This document shows, in pieces, positions 21,820 to 33,500 of a DNA stretch of 47,359 bases. The first letter of the stretch is position 1, and the number at the start of each line of letters is the position of its first letter. This stretch comes from Chara braunii (lineage: Eukaryota; Streptophyta; Charophyceae; Charales; Characeae), in contig BFEA01000041.1 in the NCBI GenBank assembly GCA_003427395.1, forward strand, positions 3,140,080 through 3,187,438, written 5' to 3'. The position numbers and the translations under genes were made by a program. The notes below the pieces were generated by a model. That model ran no database searches and was not told the DNA's origin. It saw nothing but the letters and a program-made list of their open reading frames with translations.

Positions 21820-24800
21820 ATGTCTACATCAAGGGGCGAGGAACAGCCTACCGGGACCTCGGGAAGGGAATCGACGACCAAAAAGTCGTGGTCCGATCAT
21901 ATGCGCGCGAAATGGTATGTTGATTGGTGCTGCGAGGATGAGAACGACCCCACGAGAGCGCCGTGCGGTCCGGTTCTATTCGTGAAAGATAGTAGATGCC
22001 GGAGAGTGCTTGGTTCGGTTGAGGGATGGCAAGCGGCTAGGAGTCACGACAAGATGTATTTCAAGCTGCACGCGGTTTATAATTCGAAGGGCGGCATCGT
22101 GGCTGCTTTCAAAGGGGCGGCCCTATCGTGGGATCTGTTCCAGGGGTTTGGTGCAGGGGCCTTAAGGACCCCTTTCTACACAGACCTTGCGGCTGAAGGT
22201 CTTGTTTCCGCTAGGGAGTTCTTCAACTTGTTGGAAAAGAGAGACGTCCACCTTGATGAACCCTGCCAGATCTCATGCGACCTGGCGCTCTCGCAGCCTG
22301 TGCAGATGTGCATCGGGTTCGAGTCAAGCGGTGCTCCTTCCGAGGGAGGAGATTTGGGTTTCGGTTCTTCATTCCAACTCCACCGTGGGGAGGAACGTGG
22401 TCGCTTCGACGACAGCGACGGGGAAGAAGAGGAGAGGACGTCGGGTTCCCCGGTTAGAGAGGGAGACTGTAGGGTGCTGAGCATTCCGCGGGTTGAGATA
22501 AGAACACCGGTCCAGGAGCGGCCCTCGACGTCAGCCGGGGGTCACACAATGGGGTCGGGGGGGAGGCCTGCCGGTGTCTTGTCCAGTGGAGGGGCATGTG
22601 GGCGCTGTGAGTCACAAACGCCCATCCTCGGCGCAGATTCAGCCCCTGTCCGTCCCTGTGCAGCAGACGGGTCCGATCGACGTCGATGCGGCATATTTCC
22701 TCGAATGGAAAGACGTCGTGCGCACAAAGCGCGAGATACCCGTTAACCCGTCGCAAGTCGTCGACATCGGGGAGTGGGAAGCGGGGTACAACCAGCGTTC
22801 CTTGGATCCGGTGCATACACAGCTGATCATCGATGCGATGACGACGGCCTACTCGCAGGCCTCGAAGACTTACGGGCTGCCCACACTACTGAGGCTGGCG
22901 CCATTGGGGCTGGAGAAACCGAAGCCGTGGGTGCGTGCACAGCGTATGAAGCCCGAGAACTGGAAGGACGAGCTGGCGGGCCAATACTATTACTACGCTG
23001 TTGTCGGCCAGCATAACGTGGCCGCCGCCAGGACACTGCTTGGCACAGACGTGGCGGTGAGGTACAACTTCGAGAGGTGGCCTGCGCGAATGGTGTACTT
23101 CTCCGACGCGGACTTTGAAGGGTATTTTCTGGTGAGTGCCGAGGATAACAAGAAGGACCTGAAGGCGCCTCCCAGACAGCAGAAACTGTCGATGACGGAC
23201 ATCCGGTGGTGCTGGAAGGAAAAGGGTTACCCCAGAGTTGTTATGGGGAACCCGAGCGGGAAACAGGCTCAGGTGGAGTCTTGGCGCTGGTTTTGTGAAG
23301 ATGCGCTTCAAAAGATGCCGTACAATCATTTGTGGACACTCGCTGACGACAAGACCGAGCAGGGCATAAGTAAGCAGAACGCTGCCCTTCGATCTTATTT
23401 CCCGCTTGCGATGGCCGGGGAGAGCCTGTGGAAAATGGGAATGGAATTTTTCAAGAAATGGGAGACGGGCAGACTGTTGGCGCCCGAAGGGGCAAAGTGG
23501 ATCGCGAAGAAGAAGAAGGTGAAGGGCGTCAAGGGCGGTGTGAGCCACATCGAGAATGATAAGACCGGGCGAAAGGAGGTCGTCTACAACATCCCCGTCG
23601 AAGCGCGTCAAAAGAAAGGAAAAAAAGAAAAGGAATCCGGCGACTGGTTCGTCCAAGTCAACGAGCTGGATCTGCACTGCTGGAAAAGCATGGAAGCCCT
23701 CACGGACAATGAGAAATGTCGGCTGCTGAAGAAGGTTCTCAACTGCGAGGTGGTGTGGGTGCAGACCGACTCCTCTTTGTTGGCAAAGCAAGGGAAGCTG
23801 GGGATGCAAGAGGCAGTGCATCTGGTGAAGTGCGACCGCATCTTGGTGCGGTTATGGAACTACTACCAGTTCAAGTATGAGAATCGGCCCGACTCCGAGT
23901 GGACGCGTTCGTATCCCTTCCTGCGGAAAAGAGAGGCGATTTTGGCGCAGTTCAAAAGTCAGGGACTGGATGCAGCATTGTGGGACGGAAGCAAGAAACT
24001 CGTTGGAGACTCATCGTTGTTCAGAGACTGTCCCCCGTTCATGGGCTGCGAGGACGACAAGTCGATCAAGGCGACAGAAAAACTGGTTCTCGACAAGAAG
24101 TTGTCCATCGACTGGAAGAACAAGGTCCTTTCCATGCTGACCTGCAGCAGGTCGAAGAGCATGGATGTCGCGCTCGCCGAAGGCATGATGCATATTCGGT
24201 GGCAGGACTCGGGGGATGTGACATCCATCGCCCCCTTCGGCGTCGATCCTCTGGAGGCGCAGATGAAGGTCGTCGAGTTGGAGAAAGCGGTTGGGATCAC
24301 GAAATGTCACACTGCCGTTCTTGATTTGTGCGAGCTTGTGGACATCACACAGTGGACACAACAAGCTTTCGAGATTTTGAATGCCCTTCTAGAACTTTTG
24401 TTCCCTTCGCACTGAACGGTCGTTGCTTTCGTCCCCCGGGAGCACGACTACTACTTCATGACCAGTCTGTGCCATATGTCCGTTGTCAAGGCAATGGCAG
24501 GAAAGTGGGTGAGGAGGCCGCAGTAGAAGAAAAGCTTCGCGGTCGGCAACAACTTGTACTCAATGGACGACCGCATGTACATCCTCTTCAAAGGTGACGA
24601 CTTGCGGGATAACACGTCTGTTGTTTACGACACGAGGTTGGAGGCGGGTGATGCTGCTGCTGTGGGGGCACATGTCAAAGTCACATCGATTGACGTCTCG
24701 GAGATGCCGTTCGAGCCTTCTGAATGGCCCCTGGTCATACCTGTCCGAGACCGCAAAGCTTACAAGGACATGGAATGGAACCCCGCACAGTTGGCCCATC

Positions 24801-26136
24801 TGCTGGAATTCGTGTGCAAAAAGGGGGAGGGTGTCATGTTTCTCAGGAAGGCGCATGCGCAAGTCGTGTGGGAGGCTTTGAAGGGCGGTCGCAACATCAT
24901 CGCGTTGGAGGGGAATTCGGAGTTGCTGCAATACACGTTGAATTTCCTGAAAGGCGTGGTCAACTAGGGAGCCCACCGCTGCGAGTTCTTTTCGAGGACG
25001 GACAAACCGCGACGCGCTTGGGAGCCGTCCACAGACATGAGGAAAAGGTACAGGATATATGAGTTCCGCTTCCTGGAGACGCGTCCCAGGAGGGACAGTG
25101 ACCCTGAGTATATTCGACGCAGGGAGCCCATGTGGACAACTACCACAAGGCCTCGCGTTTGAATGCGAAGAACTTTCTGGACCGGCTGGAGTGTTTGTAC
25201 TTTGTCGAGTCAGAGCAGGAGCTCCGAGTCGCAAGTTACAGTGCATTGATTGACACAGACGAAGAGGCAACGACCGGAGTCGTTTTCGACACGAATGTTC
25301 CGGAGGAGGATAGCGACACCAAGGAATTCGCCCTGAATTACCTCCCTGCTCCTGTTCTTCCGCCCCCGGGCTCCTCGACGGCAGGTGCATCGTCAACCCA
25401 GGCCACTCCAGCGACGCCCGTTCGCAGGTCCACCCTCGGCAAGACCCCCAGCAAGCTGTTGGCGAAACTCACACCCCGTACTGTTGCCCCGCCTCGCTTG
25501 CGTCCAGGGAGTGCAGTCCTGCCGGAACATCCTTCTTGGAAGGATGAGTCCATTCACTTTGAAGGGCACGACCACACTCGTTCCAGTGAAGCAGACTGGG
25601 GTCAAGACATGATTTGGCACCCGGGAACGATCCAGCCTGCAATCCGCGAAGGGGAGTGGATCATGGCCGTCGTGGACTCGGCTGGGCAGTGGGAGCCATG
25701 CTCGCGCCTTCCCAAGTCCGAGTACTTGCAACTCGCAAGCAGTGGTGTGGCGGATAAAGTGGCGTCAGAGAACCCCCATTTCCAGGCCACCGACCCGGCC
25801 ATCGTTAAACACGCTGATCGTTTGTTTCTGGAGCTTCAAGACAAGGGGTGGTTGGAACTCTCGGACGAGTTTTACGACTTCGACACGAGCCCTTCGAAGG
25901 GAAGCGTGGACTTGAAGGTCCCCCCTGCGACGGGATCGCAGGGGAGTGCGGGAGGGGGACCTCCAGGCCCTCCGGGCGGTGGAGGGGGTGGGGGAAGCGG
26001 CAAGGGGACAGGAGAGGGCGCCGCATCAGGGGGATCGGTTGGCACTCACGACCAGGGCAGAACAGTGGAAAGCGGCGGCCGGGTCGGGTTGTTGAACGTT
26101 GCTGACAAGACGACCGTCGGGGCCAGCAAATCGGCT

Positions 26137-26601
26137 AAGTTCGCCGACATCCGAACTTCTCAGAACGTGGAGCCGCTGCCTTTGGACGCTGCGAAGTCTG
26201 TCAGCGTCCGCGTTGCATCCACTAAACATTGGTCGGCCCTCCCCTCGATGACTGAATTCGCCGCTTCCGTTGGCACCGGGAGAGGCTTGAGTGCCGGTGT
26301 TCCGATCACCGGCGTCAAGTACAAGTCCGCCGCTATCCGGACGAAGCCTCCTGAGGTACACGATGGGGAGCCCGTCCTGCGCAGCGCCACAGGAGCAGAA
26401 GTGTCGGAAATGGGTGCTAAAACGAAGTTCGTCGGAATCCGCACTTCGGTTTCGTCCGGTGCGATGTCCGACGACTTTCCTACGCAGCAGGGGACTGCAT
26501 CGGCCGTCGGAGACGGGCAGCCTGCTGAGTTCAATGCACGGTTGGATAGCGGGGCGCCGTCTGTGCTCTGCAATTTGAACTCCGTCGGTATCCGAACTTG
26601 C
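26137..26601 (+). repeat. Four dyad motifs inside the coding sequence, constant reading phase
   Basis: Copies at 26137, 26323, 26425 and 26578 are read in one phase as KFADIRTS, KSAAIRTK, KFVGIRTS and NSVGIRTC. The four share only this motif; flanking residues are unrelated and low in complexity. Confidence 0.8.
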
Positions 26602-27319
26602 TGGGGAACGGACCTGCAGTCAGAGGTCGTCGGGTGGGCGGAAGATGAGACGTGTGCGGGGGCAGAGCACTTGTCGACGGGAGTCGACGCGGGGCCGGTG
26701 GGAGGAGCTGATATGCGCGAGAGGGATGGGGGGGAGGAATGGGTACAAGTGGAGGACGGCCAAGAAGAACTTGAATGGAAAGAAGGTGGGGAAGGAGCGG
26801 AAGGGGAGGACGAACGGTCGGAGGGTGGAGAAGATGCTAACTGCGGTGACGTCGACAACGAAGCGAAGACGATGGAAATGGAGACTCAGGTGGGAATTGG
26901 CCTTTCCGCAGACCCGGATGCCTGTGACGTGCACCCGCTGGTGGCGGCAGTGCATCTCTGGGACGTATGCGACGAGGTCACCATGGCACTGGGCCGGACG
27001 AAAACGACTCATCGATCGGACATCAACGACGTCACTGATTGCAAACTCCGCGAACAACAGGCCATAACAACTCCGTCCACGCCTACAAAAACCGTCGGGC
27101 GCGTCGACACCGATCATTCCTCGGGCGCCGACTTGGAGGCCTCGTCGCCCTTCTCTCCAACAGTAGCAGACACCTTCCCTGGCACAGCGGATGGCGGGGT
27201 TGCCGGCTGCCAGCATCTGACGTCCCCGAAAAAAAGCAGGGTGGCCACTCAGCCTCTCGCGGTGCTTGCCTTACCCGCGCCCCGGACGCCGATGAAGGAA
27301 CGGAGGGAGAAACCAGCTG

Positions 27320-28383
27320 GTAAGCGTTAATGATCTTCGCCACGTCTGCACGTTTACGTCTCTAGAGTGCCAACGATGTCAGTCGGCCATCCTGTCGTTG
27401 ATAAGAGGACAAGTTCCGCCTTCCCATGGACGGTAGCGAAGACGGAGGTCTGTGCGCCCACAGAAGAGGATTGTCGATATGGCGCAGTTCTCGCTGCGCC
27501 AAAATTCGAGCCCTGAGGGGCACACACAGATCAACTGGTGTTGGCCTCGACACAACAAGTGTGGATATCGGCGGACTACAACATTGGGTCCTTTCGGTAC
27601 GGCACACCTGCCTTGTCCGCGTCGTCTGGAGTGTGTTGTTCTTTCGTCGGTAGGACAGGTCGTTGTGGTCCGCCGGTATCCGCACTACCATTGTCAACGG
27701 TATGAGGAGAGTTGGCACATGGTTAAGTACGGATTCCAGCGGACTTTCATCCGCGACCGGCACACAGAGACTGACATCGTCACCCTTCCGCAATACTAGT
27801 GCAGATACCGGCGGACCAAACAACCCCTGCCGAGAAGATAAAACAACCCTTCTATCTGCTGGTTGTTTAAGTCCGCCGGTGTCCGCGCTTCTATTATGGG
27901 TGCGTGATGTGCTTACTCTCTGATACTCCGCCGGCATCCGCACATGCGCAAGTGCCGGCTTTCCGTCTCCCGCCGACACTGGTCATGACGACGCCGGCGG
28001 TGTACAAAACACAGACCTTCTGGTGGTCCGATCTTTTTAATGCGCCGATATCCTCGCTTCCAGTGTCAGGTCCGGACGTGGTTGGTCGGTGTCTGCGTGT
28101 TGTGGCTTCTAGTCCGCTGGAATCCGGACTTCGTCGTTTGTCGGCTTCCATACTGTTTGGCCTGATGTTTTCTTGCTTCGAGTTGTGCATGGGACTCAGG
28201 CTCGACTGGGCTCCTCGTCTTCGTGCCCAAAGGCTCACATGGTCCTCGCTGAACCCGACCATTTGATGACAAACTCCACTGGTTGGAGAGGCCATCATCT
28301 GCATGGCTATATCAATATTTTACTTTTTAACTTTCATCGAATCGTATATTCATTTCGGGTTCTGTCTTTCTTTTGTTTTACAG
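27320..28383 (+). other. Intron of the ParB/Ulp1-like gene
   Basis: Donor CTG|GTAAGC at 27319/27320 and acceptor TTTTGTTTTACAG|GA ending at 28383. The split codon (G + GA) keeps the frame open from the end of exon 1 into exon 2, which is good evidence for real splicing. The intron is packed with dyad motifs. Confidence 0.75.
27557..28133. repeat. Intronic dyad-motif cluster, both orientations
   Basis: Copies near 27557 (inverted), 27665, 27725 (inverted), 27796 (inverted), 27868, 27923, 28035 and 28110, spaced 55-110 bp. The core is GTCCGCCGGTATCCGCAC-like. Confidence 0.75.
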
Positions 28384-29469
28384 GAGTAGGGTCGACTCGG
28401 AAACGGAGGTCCTCCATTTTCTCGAAATATCCAGCACGAATATTGCAGAAAGTCCCCGGGTTCATAACAAGACACAAGAATATGTTAAAGGCATTAGGGG
28501 TTGATGTCGAGACTGGGGAGAAGGACCATGCCGAGGCCATTGATGAATGTCTTTCCCTTCTGCCTCCGGAGAAGGGAACGTACCCGCGATCTGTGACTAG
28601 GGGTCAGGCCATGTATGAAAAATACTTAGTAGAGCATCGCGCGATGAGGGACCATCTTTAGAACACCATTTCTCACAACCCGGCGTGTGCATTGGTCGAT
28701 GATGTGCAGTTGACGCCAGAGCACGTGGAGCCTGCGGGGGGATTTTCGATAACGCGATTGCGCCTCGAGTCTTGACGATTATGGGTGACATATCCCGAGG
28801 CTTGGTGCCACCTCATCATGTTCTATCTACTTTCGGTGATGGTCAAGTGAGAATCACAGCTAAAGATCTGCTCACCGTCTTGCTTGTCGATGGGAAGCTC
28901 AACGATGAGGTGGTGAATTTCTACATGGCGCTTTTGCGGTCGACTGCATGCATGACACGTCAAACATCATCAGGCCTTCGAGTCTTCAGCTTCAGTTCTT
29001 TCTTCTTCAGTAAGCTGCAACATCATGGACACAGTGGGGTAGAAAGGTGGGCTAAGAATGTAGATCTGCTTCATTTCGATATGATCTTCGTTCCGGTGCA
29101 TAAAGACAATGATCACTGGATCCTCCTTTCCATCAATTTGAGGGACAATGTCTTCGAGATTTCCGACTCCTATCCTCGCGTTATAGCAGATTCGCGTTTC
29201 TACCTTAGTGTTTTCGAGTTGATTGTACAGTACTTAGAACGTCATACCTCACACGGCCGGTCGCCTAGGAGTTGGGAGTCTATGGGGGGAACGTTGATGT
29301 GGAAGGAGTTCCGAGACAAGTTGACGGAGCTAGTTGCGGGGTGTCCATGTTGACGTTTGCAACGCTGTTGCAACGCGGTGATCGACCACCTTTCAGGTTC
29401 TCTTCTGAAGATATACCTGTAATTAGACGACAATTGGCAACATGTCTTTTGGAACACCATTGTCTTTGA

Positions 29470-30671
29470 TTGATTTCCATGACTTATGTACATTTTTTTG
29501 ACTATATTTCATTCAATGGCGATTGTTTTTGCTTAGACATGACATTACTCCACTGCCTTTCTCAGTGCAACTTCGTTCTCTTTTATTCGCTCAATTTCGA
29601 GTTCTGTTTAGGATGATCGCTGTCTGTATGGTGGCATTTGTAGTCTTTGTCATCTGCATCTTTTCTCGTGCGGTGGGACAAATTCTTGTTGCGTTCTTTT
29701 CTTCGAATTTCACATATAAGAACTTACAGTGTGCATAACAATTGAAATCAGATGATATCCGAATTTCTTGTGCGGTTTAATAAATTGGTGTGTCCATGCA
29801 TAGCAACTCGCGATAAGTGCGTCAGTGTGCAGTTCGTTACGCGACCATCACTTGCTTTGTGATTGTCTGTAGTGCATTTAACAAATGACTTCGCGTTCAT
29901 GTCTGGGACTTCTGTGAATGGCCTGCTCAAGTGCAGATGTTGCTTGCCAATATAATCAACCCCCTTCTTTGTATGCATTTCATCACATAGCGAAAAAAAC
30001 CCAGATATTATCAAACATACATTGCATCACTTGAACAAAGTGCAATAGCGATGACATTCGAAAATGTATTATCCACCATGGGTTCGGTTAGGACACCACG
30101 CTCATCAAATTTCATAAGTATAACAAGTATGGATCTCAACACACTTCCGCATGTCGGCTAAGTGCCTGGGCGTGCTTGTCGCTATACTAAGTCTTTTAAA
30201 GTATAAAAGTGTTATTCAACATCGATCCGGTTGTAATGCCTTGCTCATTACATTTTTTAAGTATAAGAAGTATGGATCTCAACACACTTCTGCATGCGGG
30301 TCAATTGCCTGGGAGGATGGACAGTCGCTATACTAAGCATTGTAAAGAAGACGGAATCTCACCAAACATCCATATGAGTATTAGATGTTTCAGCCGGGAG
30401 GATGGACATGCCTACGTTACTTCGGAATAGTGGAAGCGAGTTTATCCAAGAAGGATACAATTAAGCCGCCTTGCTCATCACCATCCTAAAGAAGCACGGA
30501 TCTCAGCACACTTGACGAACTTCTCCGACAAGGACACAATCAAGGGGCCTTGGTCCTCACAATTATAAACAAGTATGGATTGCAGCACGCTTCCGCATAT
30601 GGGCCGAGTGGATGGGCATGCCTACATTGCTTAGGCTATAGCAAAAACTGAATTCGTTCGAAAGAGGACAC
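29470..30671 (+). repeat. Right subterminal region with dyad-motif array
   Basis: AT-rich and noncoding downstream of the protease exon. GTATGGATCTCAACACACTT-type copies lie near 30128, 30270, 30493 and 30573, with weaker ones near 29752, 30076 and 30348. The repeated context (CCGCATG, ..AAGTATGGAT) shows local duplication. The same strand sense is used as in the left subterminal array. Confidence 0.6.
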
Positions 30672-30704
30672 AATATAATGTCTTGTTTTAACGAATAACA
30701 TGTT
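30672..30704 (-). repeat. Right terminal inverted repeat of the giant transposon
   Basis: Reverse complement of 6365-6397 with two mismatches; followed at once by TTGT, as at the left flank. The 30705-30849 stretch is the rest of the retrotransposon's internal domain and its weak polypurine tract. Confidence 0.8.
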
Positions 30705-31609
30705 TTGTATGTTGATGGAAAAGTTATGGCTTAGTTTCGGACGATCGTTGAAATTGATGTATATTATGATCGTTTTCTTTATAAGAATTCTGACCTTTTA
30801 AAGTAAATGGTGAGTGACGTGAAAGTCATTCAATGGGGTCTGGGAATGCTGTCGGGGCAAATACCCTGACAAGGGTATTTGTCGGGGATTTTAAACATCG
30901 AACGCTGTCCGACTTTTTTTTTGTTAAATTAAGGAACTTGATGAGACTGACGTTTGCCAAAAGTTTATTCAAAACAAACTTACGACTGAGAGACTAAATT
31001 TTTGCTTAAGTCCAAACGCCTGCGGCATGCTATAGCGGCGGTGTGGTCGGTCACCAACCGTGTTTGGCGAGTACGGAGGGGCGTACGGACGTTGGAATAC
31101 TAAGTCGAACTCATATCCTATTTAAAATGATGACAGTCGCACGATTCAGAGCCTGAGTAGGCCAAAGGGGTGGCTTATCGGGCTTATTAGGCTTATCGGG
31201 CTAAGCCTCAGCTGGTTAGATGGCGGGGCGGCGGCCATTTGCCAAGGTGAGGCAGTTCGGGCCTGCCTAGTCCCGACGCTGGGTGACCTACTGGGCAGCA
31301 GCTCTTCAAATAGAAGAGTTGCGGGTATAGCTTCCATGAATAGGAGCTAGCCCAGTAGGTTATAACATCAAGCTATCACCCAACAGACACTGGGATCAAA
31401 CCTGAAGGCATCGTACTGGGTTGGCTCCTTTTGGAACAGCCCACCGGAAAGGAACGTGAGGCGCGGTCGATTTTGACCGCGAGATAATCAGATCTCACGG
31501 CCGAAAACGGCCGCGCGAATAACAGCATGGCGCCTGTACATGAGGTTGGGGGGGGGAAGTGTACCTGTAGCCGTTGGCATAAGCCAACGAGTCAACGACT
31601 TTTACTATT

Positions 31610-31644
<35 letters not shown>

Positions 31645-33237
31645 TTTTGTTTAAGATTTTTCTTATTCTTTTTGTCTTATTTTGAAAGATTCCCCCCCCC
31701 TCATTCCTTTCTTATCGTGGCGCAGTTGAAGTTGCGCCTGTTCACTTTTGGAAACGGGCTGCAACTTCCAACGATACACCCGAACCTAGCGATGTTGGCA
31801 GCCGGGTGCGGGAGCGCGCTGCCGGAGGGGAAAGAAAACCCTGTAATTGCTCATGGGAAAACGAGCAACTGTTCCCTCAGCAACTGCTCAGGGAACCACC
31901 CCAACCTTGTCTGAATCTGGCTGGGGTCGTAGGCTGTATGCAGGCACAGGCAGGAAGGGGGGGATCGAAAAGCAAGAAGAGGTTGAAGGAGTTGAGTAGA
32001 GAGTGAGAGAGAGAGGGATGGGAGGATGGGAGAGAGGGGGACCTGCTCCTCCCGACCTGCCAGCTGCCTCCCCGTTGTCATGGGGGGAAGAAGAAAAAAA
32101 AAAGAAGAAAAAGAAAAGAAAAGAAAACGAAAAAACGGAATCTGAGTTTTTTCTAAAAACTGTATTTTTTAGTTTGCGCCACTATTTTTTTGGTGGCGTA
32201 AAACTTTTTTTTTTACCTTGCAATTTTTTTCTATAGATAGGCCATGCGCATGAATTATTTCAAATGTTTTTATTTAGCGAATATTTTTCTAAAAATGCTC
32301 AAAGTAGGGGTACTTTTTGCACCCTGCCCTGAGCCTGTCGGGATTTGAACTCGTGCATTTCCACGAGTTCTTTCCCTACCTCTCCCAATCTGACAACTGC
32401 CATCCCTGTTTTCAAGGGAGGGCAGGGGAGAAAAGAGGAAAAGTAGAGAGGGGAGAGAAAGGAACAGTCACGGCCGAGAATGTGGTCGTGGCCGTGCACC
32501 AAGTTTAAGCAGTATTGGCCTGAATGCAGTCATTCAGGCCAGAGCTGTGAACTAGAGGGTCAGTGAGGGGAACTTGGTTGGAAACAGTCATTTTCCCGCT
32601 GAACCTGCACTCAGTGTAGGCTGAGTGTAGGGAAAAGGGAAAAAAAAAGGGGGGCAGTTGAGTACAACTCTCACCCTAAGTGTGTGGCTGAGGTGAGACA
32701 GCCTCAGTCCGTTGATCTGACTCCGATTGACGGCCCTAGGCAAGTGACAAATTTTGCCTGGGGGCAGCTGAGGCTGCTGCTGCCCTCCTCAGCCACTACA
32801 AAAGAGGCAGCTGTCCCCTAGCTGCCTCACACTTGCCTCCAGATGCCAGTGTGCGACAGCACACTTGCCTCATCGCTGGAGTGCTGGAGAGGAGGCAGGA
32901 GTGCTGTCGGCGAAGCCGGAGGACTGCGGAGGAGCGCGACGAAGGAGGAGACAACCATTGCCTTCGCTGGAGCATTCTGCTTCACCTTGGCAGGCTGGTC
33001 TCTAGGGGGACTCTGCGGCAGCGTGGTGAGGAGCGGTAGCGGAGCATGATGAGGAGCGGCAGCGGAGCGTGGCAAGGATCGACGGGGAGCACGACAAGTG
33101 GTGGGGTTATGCTCCTGAAATACCACGGCATCGATGCGACACCTTTATTCTGAGGGGTGACGATGCCGTTTTCACAACATGTCGGCGATACTTTGTTTCG
33201 AAGAATGACGCTGCCGTTTTCACGGCACGGTAATACA

Positions 33238-33500
33238 TCGCGGCGAAGCGCTGCCATTTTTTTTTACGGTGGTACGGCACTGCGAAGCGCCGCCTTCTTT
33301 TTACGGCAGTACGACACGACAAAGCACCGCTGTCTTTTTGCGGTGGTACGACACGGCGAAGCGCCGCCGTGTTTTTATGATGGTACGACATGGTGAAGCG
33401 CTGCCGTTTTTTTTATGGTGATACGGCACGGCGGAGCGCTGCTGTTTCTTTTTTTTACGGGGCACGGCGCGATAACGTGCTGCCATTTTCCGACGAGAAT
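33238..33500 (+). repeat. 37-bp minisatellite in the 3' LTR
   Basis: About seven units colinear with those at 1160-1420. Confidence 0.8.

Larger units (their letters stand above)
21820..29469 (+). pseudogene. Large ParB-like plus Ulp1 (C48) SUMO-protease-like gene, two exons, decayed
   Basis: ATG at 21820. Exon 1 runs to 27319 and exon 2 from 28384 to 29469, together about 2195 codons. Order: a 240-residue N-terminal region of unknown fold with an acidic end; a ParB/sulfiredoxin-like segment (about residues 300-430) with VNPSQVVDIGEW, YNQRSLDP and VVGQHNVAAARTLLG (GQHN codons at 23006-23017); a Lys-rich stretch; a Gly/Pro-rich linker near 25940-26040; four dyad-motif peptides; an acidic tract; then a C48 protease domain with LNDEVVNFYMALL, catalytic His (29114), Asp (29165), and Gln (29317) and Cys (29335) in a QVDGASCGV motif. 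Ulp1 proteases cleave SUMO. Breaks: TGA 24413, TAG 24524, TAG 24965, TAG 28659; shifts near 22557, 25125, 28740 and 29287. The protease call is strong; the ParB-like call is a motif-level inference (Asn replaces the usual Arg of GQHR). Confidence 0.7.
6365..30704. mobile_element. Candidate giant DNA transposon (about 24.3 kb) with TIRs, transposase-like gene, ParB/Ulp1-like gene and subterminal motif arrays
   Basis: Terminal inverted repeats of 33 bp lie at 6365-6397 and 30672-30704 and match at 31 positions by eye. TTGT directly abuts each end (6361-6364 and 30705-30708), a possible 4-bp target duplication. Removing the element leaves a short, contiguous AT-rich internal domain for the host retrotransposon, which supports insertion. 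The cargo is arranged outward from a repeat-rich centre: minus-strand genes at 7584-11687, plus-strand genes at 19539-29469. A dyad motif recurs from about 6.5 kb to 30.6 kb, including both subterminal regions, and is not seen in the flanking LTRs. The superfamily cannot be assigned; a 4-bp target duplication and an RNase H-like transposase do not single one out. Confidence 0.7.

Noticed and set aside
22886-23821. Minus-strand frame of 311 codons
   Set aside because: Antisense shadow of the ParB-like coding region, which has the better motif evidence.
21820-24415. Origin of the ParB-like region from a giant virus or bacterium
   Set aside because: No viral hallmark genes nearby, an intron is present, and the gene lies within a TIR-bounded element; the sequence alone cannot show transfer.
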